From positions 1,240,001 to 1,304,000 of the forward strand of contig JACKDP010000001.1 in assembly GCA_020633435.1 (NCBI GenBank): 64,000 bases of DNA. The letters run 5' to 3'. Of this stretch, positions 42,088 through 49,510 are shown in pieces; the stretch's first letter is position 1, and the number at the start of each line of letters is the position of its first letter. The stretch is from Myxococcales bacterium. Its GTDB lineage: Bacteria > Myxococcota_A > Bradymonadia > UBA7976 > UBA1532. Below the pieces are notes generated by a model. That model was not told the origin of the DNA, ran no database searches, and saw only the letters and a program-made list of their open reading frames with translations. The translations under genes were made by a program, and so were the position numbers.

Positions 42088-44625
42088 GTGCGTATCACCT
42101 CGATCCTCCTGGCCCTGCTCGCCGCGGGCTGCTCGACCATCGGCTACGATCGGCTGCCCGGGCCGTCCCCGGTCACGCCCATCGCGCCGGACGCGCCCCA
42201 CGCGATCCTGGTGATCGTCGACGGCCTGCGCGCCGACGTGCTCGAGACGTACCTGCGGACGCTGCGCGAGAACGATCAGGAGCCCGCGTGGCCGTCGGGG
42301 CTGGCGCTGCTGGCGCGGGATGGCTTCCGGCTGGCCCAGTCGGCCCGGGCCGAGGTCGCCTTCCCCGGCTTCGGGCTGGCGGCGGACGCGACGCTCATCA
42401 CCGGCCAGTACCCGGACGCCACCGGCATCCCCGGCAGCGTCTTCTACGAGGCCGGTCCCGAGGGCGGCCTGCGCCGGTTCGACTTCCTGTCGGCCCCCGA
42501 CGCGGCGCGCATCTACTTCGAGCCGGGCTTCGCGCTGCCCGACGCCGAGCACCGCCCGCTGCTCGAGACGCTGCTGCGGGCGCCGACGGTCTACGAGCGG
42601 CTCGCCGGCGCGGGGCGCTCGGTGGCCGTGCTCCACCAGCTCGGCCGCGGCGCCGAGTGGCTCGTGCCCGACCGCTCCGGCGATGGCATCAACGCCGTGC
42701 TCCAGCACGAGTTCTCGGCCTGGACGGTGCCCCTGTTCGACCGCGGGGTGCGCAACGCCGCCATCGACGTGCTGCTGAGCGGCGCGCCGCCGCGGCTGCT
42801 GACGCTGTACTTCCGCGGGGTCAGCTCGGGCAGCTGCTTCCAGGCGCTGCGCACCTGCTCGGCCGACGCGCCCGACCTGGCCACCATCCAGGCCGAGACG
42901 CTGCAGGTCGTCGATGGCCACCTGGAGCGGGTGCTCAAGGTCCTGCAGGGCGCCCAGCCCGAGGCCTTCCGCCGCACCACCGTCATCATCGCGGGCACCG
43001 GCGGGCTGACGGCCCGGGGCGGCGACGACCAGGGCAGCCTGACCCCCACCGACGTGTTCAACCGGCTGGCCGACGCCAGCGAGGGGGCCTGCGCCGACTG
43101 GATCCGGTCGGCGCCCCGCCACGCCGAGCTCGTCCTGGCGCCCAACGGCGCGGTGGGCCAGCTCTATGTGCGGCAAGGCCCCCCGGGCCAGCGCGCCGAC
43201 GTGGCCGACCACCTCGACTGCCTCGCCGGCGCCATCCAGCGCAGCCTCGCCCCCGCCGATCGCAAGGCGGCCGAGGGCTGGCTGGGCGGCGCGGCCTGGA
43301 TGCCGGGCGCCGCCCTCGGCGATCCGCGCCCCCGCAGCGCCCGGGTCGAGGTCGGCCTCTCGCCCGCCCTCGCCAACCAGCTCGTGGCCAGCCGCCGTAC
43401 ACGGCTCCTGGCCCGCCTGCGCCGCGGCTTCGACGACGGCCCCTACCGGCGCACGGGGGACGCCATCCTCTATGCCGCCGCGCCCTGGACGTTCACCGAT
43501 CCGCTCGCGGCCCGTCCCCCGGCCCACGCTGGCGCGGGCGGGCTGGAGGACGAGGCCGCCCAGACGGCGTTCCTGGTGGCGGGCGCCCGCCTCACCGACC
43601 AGGCCGTCCAGGGGATCACCACCGCCTCCATCGAGCTGACCGACGTCGTGCCGACGCTGCTCTCCGTCCTGGGGGCCCCGGTCGACGCCCAGGCCGGCCT
43701 GCCCCGCCCGCCCTTGCTGGCCTGGGAGGACGCCGAGCTCGACTGGGTGAGCGCCGACCGCCAGGTCCCGGCGCCCCCCACCCCCGACGCGGCCCGCTGG
43801 CTGTGGCGGGAGAGCCCGACGGCCATCACGGTGGGCATCGAGGAGCCCGCGAGCCTCTGGCCCCCCGACCGGGTGGGCCTGCGGGTCGGGGCCGAGCGCT
43901 ACGACTGGAACCCGGACGCCGGCACCTTCGCCGAGGGCACCCCCTGCAGCTTCGCCGAGGCCGAGGGCCGGCGGAGCTGGCGCTGCACGGTGCCCGTCGA
44001 TCGCACGAAGCCCACGCTCATCATGGCCGCCGGCCGCCGCGCCCCCGCCGGGGACGAGGCCGAGGGGGCCGGCGACCGCACCACCGACTTCGTCGTGCCC
44101 GCCCTGCTGGGCCCGGCCAGCGCCCCGACGATCGAGCGGCTGAAGCTGGTCTGCGCCGGCGACGGGGCGCTGACGCTCGATCTGGCGGCCCAGGACGCCA
44201 TGGGCCTGGATCGCGTGGAGGTCGTGCTCGCCAACCGGCAGGGGGTGGGGCAGCCCGACCGCCTGCCCGCCAGCCTGCAGGCCCGGCAGACGCTGGGCGC
44301 GCTCCAGGTGGACGCCGCCTGCAAGGCCACGCCGCTGGAGCCCGCCTGCACCGCGGCGCCGACGCAGCCGCGGGTGGACGGGCCGGTGACGGTCCCTTTC
44401 CCCGCCGCCCTGCTCATCCACCAGCGCCAGGCCACCCGCGTCCTGTCCGTCGACGAGGGCCCCCTCGAGCCGCTGCTGGCCCGCTTCGGGGCCGTCGAGG
44501 GCCAGGAGCCGCCGCGCTTCAGCTTCCTGCTCGCCCGCGTCTGCAACGTCGCCGGCCACTGCACCGAGCGCCCCTTCCTCAGCGATCGCGCCTACCTGGC
44601 CGCCGTCGAGGCCGGCTGCCCGTGA
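42088..44625 (+). CDS. Alkaline-phosphatase-superfamily lipoprotein, probably altered active site
   Basis: The 845-residue lipoprotein starts at GTG 42088 (RITSILLALLAAGC, Cys15). Residues 38-250 resemble the nucleotide pyrophosphatase/phosphodiesterase core: AILVIVDGLRADVLETYL with metal ligand Asp45, then AEVAFPGFGLAADATLITGQYPDATGI. Active relatives have TFPNH, with the Thr as nucleophile; here the position is Ala91 and the Asn is Gly, so hydrolysis may be lost or shifted. GITTASIELTDVVPTLLSVLG near residue 520 belongs to the same core. The C-terminal 250 residues are beta-rich and unrecognised, with several Cys. Its TGA overlaps the next GTG as GTGA. Confidence 0.78.
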   Translation: MRITSILLALLAAGCSTIGYDRLPGPSPVTPIAPDAPHAILVIVDGLRADVLETYLRTLRENDQEPAWPSGLALLARDGFRLAQSARAEVAFPGFGLAADATLITGQYPDATGIPGSVFYEAGPEGGLRRFDFLSAPDAARIYFEPGFALPDAEHRPLLETLLRAPTVYERLAGAGRSVAVLHQLGRGAEWLVPDRSGDGINAVLQHEFSAWTVPLFDRGVRNAAIDVLLSGAPPRLLTLYFRGVSSGSCFQALRTCSADAPDLATIQAETLQVVDGHLERVLKVLQGAQPEAFRRTTVIIAGTGGLTARGGDDQGSLTPTDVFNRLADASEGACADWIRSAPRHAELVLAPNGAVGQLYVRQGPPGQRADVADHLDCLAGAIQRSLAPADRKAAEGWLGGAAWMPGAALGDPRPRSARVEVGLSPALANQLVASRRTRLLARLRRGFDDGPYRRTGDAILYAAAPWTFTDPLAARPPAHAGAGGLEDEAAQTAFLVAGARLTDQAVQGITTASIELTDVVPTLLSVLGAPVDAQAGLPRPPLLAWEDAELDWVSADRQVPAPPTPDAARWLWRESPTAITVGIEEPASLWPPDRVGLRVGAERYDWNPDAGTFAEGTPCSFAEAEGRRSWRCTVPVDRTKPTLIMAAGRRAPAGDEAEGAGDRTTDFVVPALLGPASAPTIERLKLVCAGDGALTLDLAAQDAMGLDRVEVVLANRQGVGQPDRLPASLQARQTLGALQVDAACKATPLEPACTAAPTQPRVDGPVTVPFPAALLIHQRQATRVLSVDEGPLEPLLARFGAVEGQEPPRFSFLLARVCNVAGHCTERPFLSDRAYLAAVEAGCP

Positions 44626-45047
44626 TCCACCTGCCGACGGCGGCGGGCGGCCGCGTCGAGCACCTCGTCCGCCTCGGCCAGCCCGTCCGTCTCGGCCAGC
44701 CCCTCGTGCGCGTCTACCCGGACGAGGGCCCCATCGAAGAGATCTGCGCGCCCCTGGAGGGCGTCGTGGCGCGCCAGCGGCTCCACGGCCTCCAGGCCCC
44801 CCGCCACGCCCGGGTCGTGGGCCTCACCCGCGTCATCCTGGCGAGCTGCGCCGGCCGCGTCCGCTGGATCGCGACGCTGGGCCCCGTCGGCGTGACGACG
44901 ATGGTGGCGCTGGTGGAGAGCGGCGGCCAGGTGCGGCCGCACCGCGGCGGCACCTCGGGCTTCGTTGGCCAGCGGTATTGCCGCCCCGGCGATCGGGTGG
45001 AGGAGGGTCAGCCCCTGCTCGAGGTGCGGGGCGAGGAGCTGGTCTGA
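44622..45047 (+). CDS. Small biotinyl/lipoyl-like domain protein without attachment lysine
   Basis: The 141-residue protein starts at GTG 44622, four bases inside the previous gene. Two hybrid-motif halves are visible: VRLGQPLVRVYPDEGPIEEI with CAPLEGVVARQ, and later CRPGDRVEEGQPLLEVRG. These resemble biotin-carboxyl-carrier or lipoyl domains and HlyD-type hairpins. The Met-Lys or Asp-Lys at the hairpin tip is absent, so no cofactor attachment is expected. There is no signal peptide, and its role is unknown. Tight coupling to the phosphatase-like lipoprotein suggests a shared process, perhaps assembly or export. Confidence 0.68.
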   Translation: MIHLPTAAGGRVEHLVRLGQPVRLGQPLVRVYPDEGPIEEICAPLEGVVARQRLHGLQAPRHARVVGLTRVILASCAGRVRWIATLGPVGVTTMVALVESGGQVRPHRGGTSGFVGQRYCRPGDRVEEGQPLLEVRGEELV

Positions 45048-45096
45048 TGGCGGGCTCCCCCGGCGAACGCCCGGAAAGCCCTTTCAGTCCAATCGC

Positions 45097-45969
45097 TTAG
45101 AGCGCGTCGATGAAGGCGCCGATGGCGTCGATGTCCTGCGCGGAGAGCGCCGGCGCGCCGAGGGGCATGCGGGAGCCCCCGCCGCCCACGTCGGCCTGGG
45201 TGCCGGAGATCTTGTGGTACAGGTAGCTGGAGGTGCGGTCGCCGGGCTCGATGTAGTCGAGCTCGGAGCCGTTCGACGGGATGTCGATGGTGTTCGCCTC
45301 GAAGCCCCGCAGGCTGAGCCCGCCGCTCGCGCCCGCCGTGTGGCAGGAGCAGGAGCGATCGAAGATGGCCTGGATGGGCGCGCCGTCCGGGCCGCCCATG
45401 CCGCCCGCGCCGCCCATGCCGCCCGCGCCGCCCATGCCACCGGCGCCGCCCATGCCACCCATGCCGCCAGCGCCGCCCATGCCGCCCTCACCGCCCATGC
45501 CGCCCGCGCCCTCGCAGGCCTCGCGGAAGGTGGCGTTGATGTTGGAGAGCGTCGTCACCGTGCCGGCGCAGTTGTCTCCGTTCACGAGCGCCGCCAGGGC
45601 CGGCTGCATCTGGCAGGTCTCCACGCAGCCGTCGACGAAGGCCTGGCGGTTCTCGGCCGTGATGCCGGGGCAGAGCTCGTCGCTCGCCGCGCAGTCGCCG
45701 AGGGTGCCACAGACCGCGTCGCAGTCCGGGCCCATCATGCCGCCCGCGCCGCCCGCGCCGCCGGCCCCACCGCCCGCGCCGCCCATGCCACCGGCACCAC
45801 CGCCAGCGCCCCCGGCGCCGCCCATGCCACCGGCGCCGCCCGCGCCACCCATGCCGCCACCATCGGCCTGCGCGCCACCGCCGGCGCCGCCGTCATCCCC
45901 GCCGTCATCACACGCCGCGAGGCCGACGACCACGAACGCACCGAGCAGAAGCTGCTGCAACTCCCTCAT
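45097..45969 (-). CDS. Gly/Met/Ala-repeat lipoprotein with Cys-rich and cytochrome-like domains
   Basis: The 290-residue lipoprotein (VVGLAAC, Cys20) alternates low-complexity and folded parts. A Gly/Ala/Met tract (about 39-79, units GGMGGA) precedes a domain with eight Cys at 83, 87, 93, 100, 115, 119, 134 and 152. A second GGMGGA tract (about 155-193) is followed by a C-terminal domain resembling the small cytochrome-c-like modules of myxobacterial lipoproteins (IQAIFDRSCSCHTAG, SYLYHKISGTQ, SRMPLGAPALSAQDIDAI). The haem motif is shortened to C-S-C-H, so ordinary CxxCH haem attachment is not supported. The ATG is at 45969. It lies downstream of fusA on the same strand across a 249-bp repeat-bearing gap. 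Confidence 0.82.
   Translation of the reverse strand: MRELQQLLLGAFVVVGLAACDDGGDDGGAGGGAQADGGGMGGAGGAGGMGGAGGAGGGAGGMGGAGGGAGGAGGAGGMMGPDCDAVCGTLGDCAASDELCPGITAENRQAFVDGCVETCQMQPALAALVNGDNCAGTVTTLSNINATFREACEGAGGMGGEGGMGGAGGMGGMGGAGGMGGAGGMGGAGGMGGPDGAPIQAIFDRSCSCHTAGASGGLSLRGFEANTIDIPSNGSELDYIEPGDRTSSYLYHKISGTQADVGGGGSRMPLGAPALSAQDIDAIGAFIDAL
45395..45510. repeat. In-frame tandem repeat encoding GGMGGA units (copy 2 of lipoprotein)
   Basis: Imperfect 9- and 18-bp units of GCCGCCCATGCCGCCCGC type tile this stretch. They encode the second Gly/Met/Ala tract of the lipoprotein. Such arrays are prone to length change by slippage. Confidence 0.8.
45731..45866. repeat. In-frame tandem repeat encoding GGMGGA/GGAGGA units (copy 1 of lipoprotein)
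   Basis: The same unit type as at 45395-45510, here with more GCCGGC/GCCACC variants. It encodes the first Gly/Ala/Met tract, directly after the lipidated Cys and its acidic linker. Confidence 0.8.
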
Positions 45970-46160
45970 GAACTCCCCCTGTGTTCCCGGTTCGAGGTGG
46001 GGCCCGGACCCCACGGGCGGAGTATGGCCCGAAGGGTCGGCCGGTGCAAAGTCCAAGCGTTCCGCGCAGGTGCGGTCGGGACGGTGTGGGGCGTCGGGGG
46101 GAGAGCGGGGTCGCCGCCTGCCGGGCGGCAGGCGACGTGGAGGGGGCGAGCACGGGGCTC

Positions 46161-46220
46161 ACGCAAGCTCGCACGAGCTTGCGCAAGCTTGCGCGAGCTC
46201 GCGCAAGCTTGCGCGAGCTC
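46161..46220. repeat. Six tandem 10-bp units forming overlapping palindromes at the fusA 3' end
   Basis: Six consecutive decamers follow the consensus GCGC(A/G)AGCT(T/C): ACGCAAGCTC, GCACGAGCTT, GCGCAAGCTT, GCGCGAGCTC, GCGCAAGCTT, GCGCGAGCTC. Adjacent units make perfect palindromes such as GCGCAAGCTTGCGC and GCGCGAGCTCGCGC. The array ends inside the fusA stop codon. It could stabilise the fusA mRNA 3' end, terminate transcription or bind a protein; nothing similar is seen elsewhere in the window. Confidence 0.8.
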
Positions 46221-48306
46221 AGCCCTGCATGCGGCTCTGTTCGCGGTACTTCGCCTTGACCTCTTCGGCCACGGACTGGGGCACCTCGGCGTAGCGCAGG
46301 AACTCCATGGCGAACTCCGCCTTGCCCTGGGTGCCGGAGCGCAGGACGGTGGAGTAGCCGAACATCTCGGACAGCGGCACCTCGGCGTCGACGCGGCAGT
46401 AGCCGTCCGCCTCGGAGGAGCCGGTCACGATGCCGCGGCGCTTGTTGATGGTGCCGATGATGTTGCCCTGGAACTCCGAGGGCCCCTCCACCGACACCAG
46501 CATGATGGGCTCCATGATGACCGGCCGGGCCTTCGGGTACGCCTCGCGGAAGGCGCCCTGGGCCGCGAGCTGGAAGGCGATGTCCGAGGAGTCCACGGGG
46601 TGCCACTGCCCGTCGTTCACGACGAACTTCACGTTCACCACGGGGAACCCGATCATCGGGCCCTTGGGCATCATCGCCGAGAAGCCCTTGTCGCACGAGG
46701 GGATGAACTCGCGCGGGATCACGCCACCCACGATCTGGGGCTCGTAGAGGTAGTCGGCCTCCGACCAGGGCTCCATCCAGCCCGCCACCCGCGCGTACTG
46801 ACCGGAGCCGCCGGTCTGCTTCTTGTGGGTGTAGTTGAAGTCGGCCCGCTGGCTGATGGTCTCGCGGTACGCCACCTGGGGCGCGCCGGTGGTGACCTCG
46901 GCGCCGTACTCGCGCTTCATCCGCTCGACGTACACCTCGAGGTGCAGCTCGCCCATGCCCGAGATGATGGTCTCGTTGCTCTCCGGATCCACGTAGGTCC
47001 GGAAGGTCGGGTCCTCGCGGGTGAACCGGCTGAGGGCCTTCGACATGTTGAGCTGCGCCTTGTTGTCCACGGGCTTGATCATCAGCTGGATGACCGGCTC
47101 GGGGATGTGCATCGACGTCATGGCCAGGCGGACGTTGCCGTCGGTGAAGGTGTCGCCCGAGGCGCACTCCACGCCGAACAGCGCCACCAGGTCACCACCG
47201 CAGCAGTCCTCGATGTCCTCCATCTCGTTGGAGTGCATGCGGACCACGCGGCCGACCTTGACCTTCTTGTTGTTGCGCATGTTGTAGATGAACTCACCCT
47301 TGCGCAGCGTACCCTGGTAGATGCGCAGGTAGGTGAGCTGACCGTAGCGCCCGTCCTCGAGCTTGAACGCCAGGGCGACGAGGGGCCGCTCGGGCTCGTA
47401 GCCCAGGATGACCTCCTGCTCGTCCTTGTCCAGATCGAGGGCCTTGTTCTCCACCTCGGTGGGGTTGGGGAGGTAGTTGTTCACCCCGTCCAGCAGGCCC
47501 TGCACGCCCACGTTCTTGTAGGCGGACCCACAGAACACGGGGGTGAGCTGGCGATCGATGACGCCCTTGCGGATGGCGCGCATGACCAGCTCGATGGAGG
47601 GCTCCTCCTCCTCGAGCATGACCTCCATGAGCTCGTCATCGAACATCGAGACCGCGTCGAGCATCATCGCGCGGTACTCCTCGGCCTGCTTCTGCAGCGC
47701 GGCCGGGATGGCCTCCTCGCGGATGATCTCGCCGTTGGCGCCGTCGTTGTAGCGGGCGACCATCTTCACCAGGTCCACATGGCCCTGGTGCTTGTCCTCG
47801 AGGCCGATGGGGATCTGCACCATCACCGCGTTGTGGTTGAGCTTCTCACGAAGCTGCTCCATCACGCGGAAGGGGTTGGCGCCCGAGCGGTCCACCTTGT
47901 TGACGAACGCCAGGCAGGGGACGTTGTAGCGGCGCATCTGCCGGTCCACGGTGATGGACTGGCTCTGCACGCCGGCGACGCCACACAGCACGAGGATGGC
48001 GCCATCGAGCACCCGCAGCGACCGCTCCACCTCGACGGTGAAGTCGACGTGGCCGGGGGTGTCGATGATGTTGATGTGGCAGTCCTTCCACGAGCAGTGG
48101 GTGGCCGCCGACTGGATGGTGATGCCGCGCTCGCGCTCCAGCTCCATCGAGTCCATCTTCGCCCCCACGCCGTCCTTCCCGCGGACGTCGTGGATGGCGT
48201 GGATCCGGGCCGTATAGAACAGGATCCGCTCGGTGAGGGTGGTCTTGCCCGAGTCGATGTGGGCGCTGATGCCGATGTTGCGGACGTGGGCGAGGTCGGT
48301 GATCAT
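46219..48306 (-). CDS. fusA: Elongation factor G, spdEFG1/mitochondrial EF-G1-like
   Basis: The 695-residue translational GTPase moves tRNA-mRNA through the ribosome. G1 is AHIDSGKTTLTER (about 15-27), G2 lies in RGITIQSAA, G3 is DTPGH and G4 is NKVD. Domains II-V follow, with GMGELHLEVYVERMKREYG and a full domain IV. The N-terminal text NIGISAHIDSGKTTLTERIL, GKDGVGAKMDSMELERERG and FVNKVDRSGANPFR resembles mitochondrial EF-G1 and the bacterial spdEFG1 subgroup (spirochaetes, planctomycetes, deltaproteobacteria) more than typical E. coli-type EF-G. The ATG at 48306 is preceded by GGAGAG. It stands alone rather than in the str operon (no rpsL/rpsG/tuf beside it). Confidence 0.93.
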   Translation of the reverse strand: MITDLAHVRNIGISAHIDSGKTTLTERILFYTARIHAIHDVRGKDGVGAKMDSMELERERGITIQSAATHCSWKDCHINIIDTPGHVDFTVEVERSLRVLDGAILVLCGVAGVQSQSITVDRQMRRYNVPCLAFVNKVDRSGANPFRVMEQLREKLNHNAVMVQIPIGLEDKHQGHVDLVKMVARYNDGANGEIIREEAIPAALQKQAEEYRAMMLDAVSMFDDELMEVMLEEEEPSIELVMRAIRKGVIDRQLTPVFCGSAYKNVGVQGLLDGVNNYLPNPTEVENKALDLDKDEQEVILGYEPERPLVALAFKLEDGRYGQLTYLRIYQGTLRKGEFIYNMRNNKKVKVGRVVRMHSNEMEDIEDCCGGDLVALFGVECASGDTFTDGNVRLAMTSMHIPEPVIQLMIKPVDNKAQLNMSKALSRFTREDPTFRTYVDPESNETIISGMGELHLEVYVERMKREYGAEVTTGAPQVAYRETISQRADFNYTHKKQTGGSGQYARVAGWMEPWSEADYLYEPQIVGGVIPREFIPSCDKGFSAMMPKGPMIGFPVVNVKFVVNDGQWHPVDSSDIAFQLAAQGAFREAYPKARPVIMEPIMLVSVEGPSEFQGNIIGTINKRRGIVTGSSEADGYCRVDAEVPLSEMFGYSTVLRSGTQGKAEFAMEFLRYAEVPQSVAEEVKAKYREQSRMQG

Positions 48307-48426
48307 CCCGCTCTCCGAGTCGATGGTGCCCCATGGTGCCGGCGCCCGCTTCCGGGCGGCGAAAGGCTCGTTGAAGCCGTGTTTCCGGGGGGGCCGGCAA
48401 TGCCACCCCCCGGCTGCGCGGCGCGC

Positions 48427-48454
48427 AGTGTACGAAGATCGCCCTTCAATGCAA
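48427..48454 (-). promoter_or_regulatory. Candidate promoter for fusA
   Basis: On the minus strand TTGCAT (48454-48449) and TACACT (48432-48427) are separated by 16 bases, about 120 bp upstream of the fusA ATG, in the 264-bp region divergent with rsgA. The -35 matches TTGACA at only three positions. Confidence 0.33.
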
Positions 48455-48570
48455 GGGGATTCGGGTCCGGCCGCCCCCTTCGACGCCGGAAAAGGCCGCG
48501 TGGATTCGCCAGCACGCCGCCCTGCGCCTGGGGCTTGATCAAAGCGGCGGCCGGTGACACCGTCCGCGCC

Positions 48571-49506
48571 ATGCGCTCCCCTGCCCGCAAGACCCCGACC
48601 GGCCGCGTGGTGACCCGCCAGGGCCCCGTGCTCACGGTCCAGACCCCCGAGGGCGAGCTCATCGCCTGCATCGGCCAGGGCAAGGGCAAGCGCGCCGTCG
48701 TCGGCGACGAGGTCTTCACCCGGCCCGTGAACACCGATCTCGCCACCGCCGCCATCCACGACATCGCGCCGCGCCGCAACGAGCTGGCCCGGGCCGACGG
48801 GACGAGCCACCGCGCCCGCGTCATCGCCGCCAACGTCGACCGCGTGGTGGTGGTGGTGGCCGTGGCGCCGCCCATCCGCTCCGGGCTCATCGACCGCCTG
48901 CTGGTGGCCGCCCACGCCCAGGGCATCCCCGCCCGCATCGTGCTCAACAAGATCGACCTGCTCGACCGCGACCTGAAGGAGGAGGCGGAGCGCCTGCTCT
49001 CCCCCTACCCGCCCATCGGCTACCCGGTGCTGCCGGTGAGCGCGCGCACCGGCAAGCACATGGACGAGCTCGCGGAGTGGCTCCAGACCGGCACCAGCAT
49101 CCTCATCGGTCACTCGGGGGTGGGCAAGACCAGCCTGCTCAACGGCCTGTGCCCGGGCCTGGGCGAGCGCGTCCGGGCGCTGAGCGACGCCAGCGGCCGG
49201 GGCGTGCACACCACCACGACGGCGTCGCTCTTCGCCCTGCCGGGCGGCGGCGAGGTCATCGACAGCCCTGGCATCCGCATGTTCGCCCTCTGGGGCATCG
49301 AGAGCGAGACGCTGGCGCAGCACTTCGTCGACTTCGCCGCCTTCGCCGGGGAGTGCCGCTTCGCCAACTGCCAGCACGATCACGAGCCGGGCTGCGCGGT
49401 GAAGGACGCGGTCGAGGAGGGGCGCATCAACGACGAGCGCTACGACTCGTACCTGCGCCTGCGCGCCACCCTGGCCGGCAGCCAGCTCCGCGGCGCCGAC
49501 TGGTAG
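48571..49506 (+). CDS. rsgA: Small ribosomal subunit biogenesis GTPase RsgA
   Basis: The 311-residue circularly permuted GTPase checks late 30S maturation. An N-terminal OB fold (about 10-65) precedes motifs in the permuted order: NKID (126-129), SART, GHSGVGKTS (180-188), the switch Thr in VHTTTT, and DSPG (231-234). A C-terminal zinc site reads ECRFANCQHDHEPGC. The ATG at 48571 is the first in frame before the OB fold; the open frame far upstream is antisense read-through of fusA. It is divergent from fusA, another ribosomal GTPase, and its stop lies 4 bp from the HEAT protein stop. Confidence 0.95.
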   Translation: MRSPARKTPTGRVVTRQGPVLTVQTPEGELIACIGQGKGKRAVVGDEVFTRPVNTDLATAAIHDIAPRRNELARADGTSHRARVIAANVDRVVVVVAVAPPIRSGLIDRLLVAAHAQGIPARIVLNKIDLLDRDLKEEAERLLSPYPPIGYPVLPVSARTGKHMDELAEWLQTGTSILIGHSGVGKTSLLNGLCPGLGERVRALSDASGRGVHTTTTASLFALPGGGEVIDSPGIRMFALWGIESETLAQHFVDFAAFAGECRFANCQHDHEPGCAVKDAVEEGRINDERYDSYLRLRATLAGSQLRGADW

Positions 49507-49510
49507 CGGG

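Noticed and set aside
45337..45360. CxxCH haem-binding motif in the lipoprotein
   Set aside because: The text reads C-S-C-H, one residue short, so a covalent c-type haem is not claimed.
45395..45866. Possible CRISPR or minisatellite array
   Set aside because: The units are contiguous, lack spacers and keep the lipoprotein frame, encoding Gly/Met/Ala repeats.
46161..46220. Iteron-type replication origin
   Set aside because: The decamers are palindromic and lie between two chromosomal genes, without a rep gene, AT-rich stretch or DnaA boxes.
44965..48570. Very long plus-strand open frame preceding rsgA
   Set aside because: It is antisense to fusA and the lipoprotein, with Val/His/Gly-rich composition typical of shadows in a GC-rich genome. 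The real plus-strand gene is rsgA from 48571.
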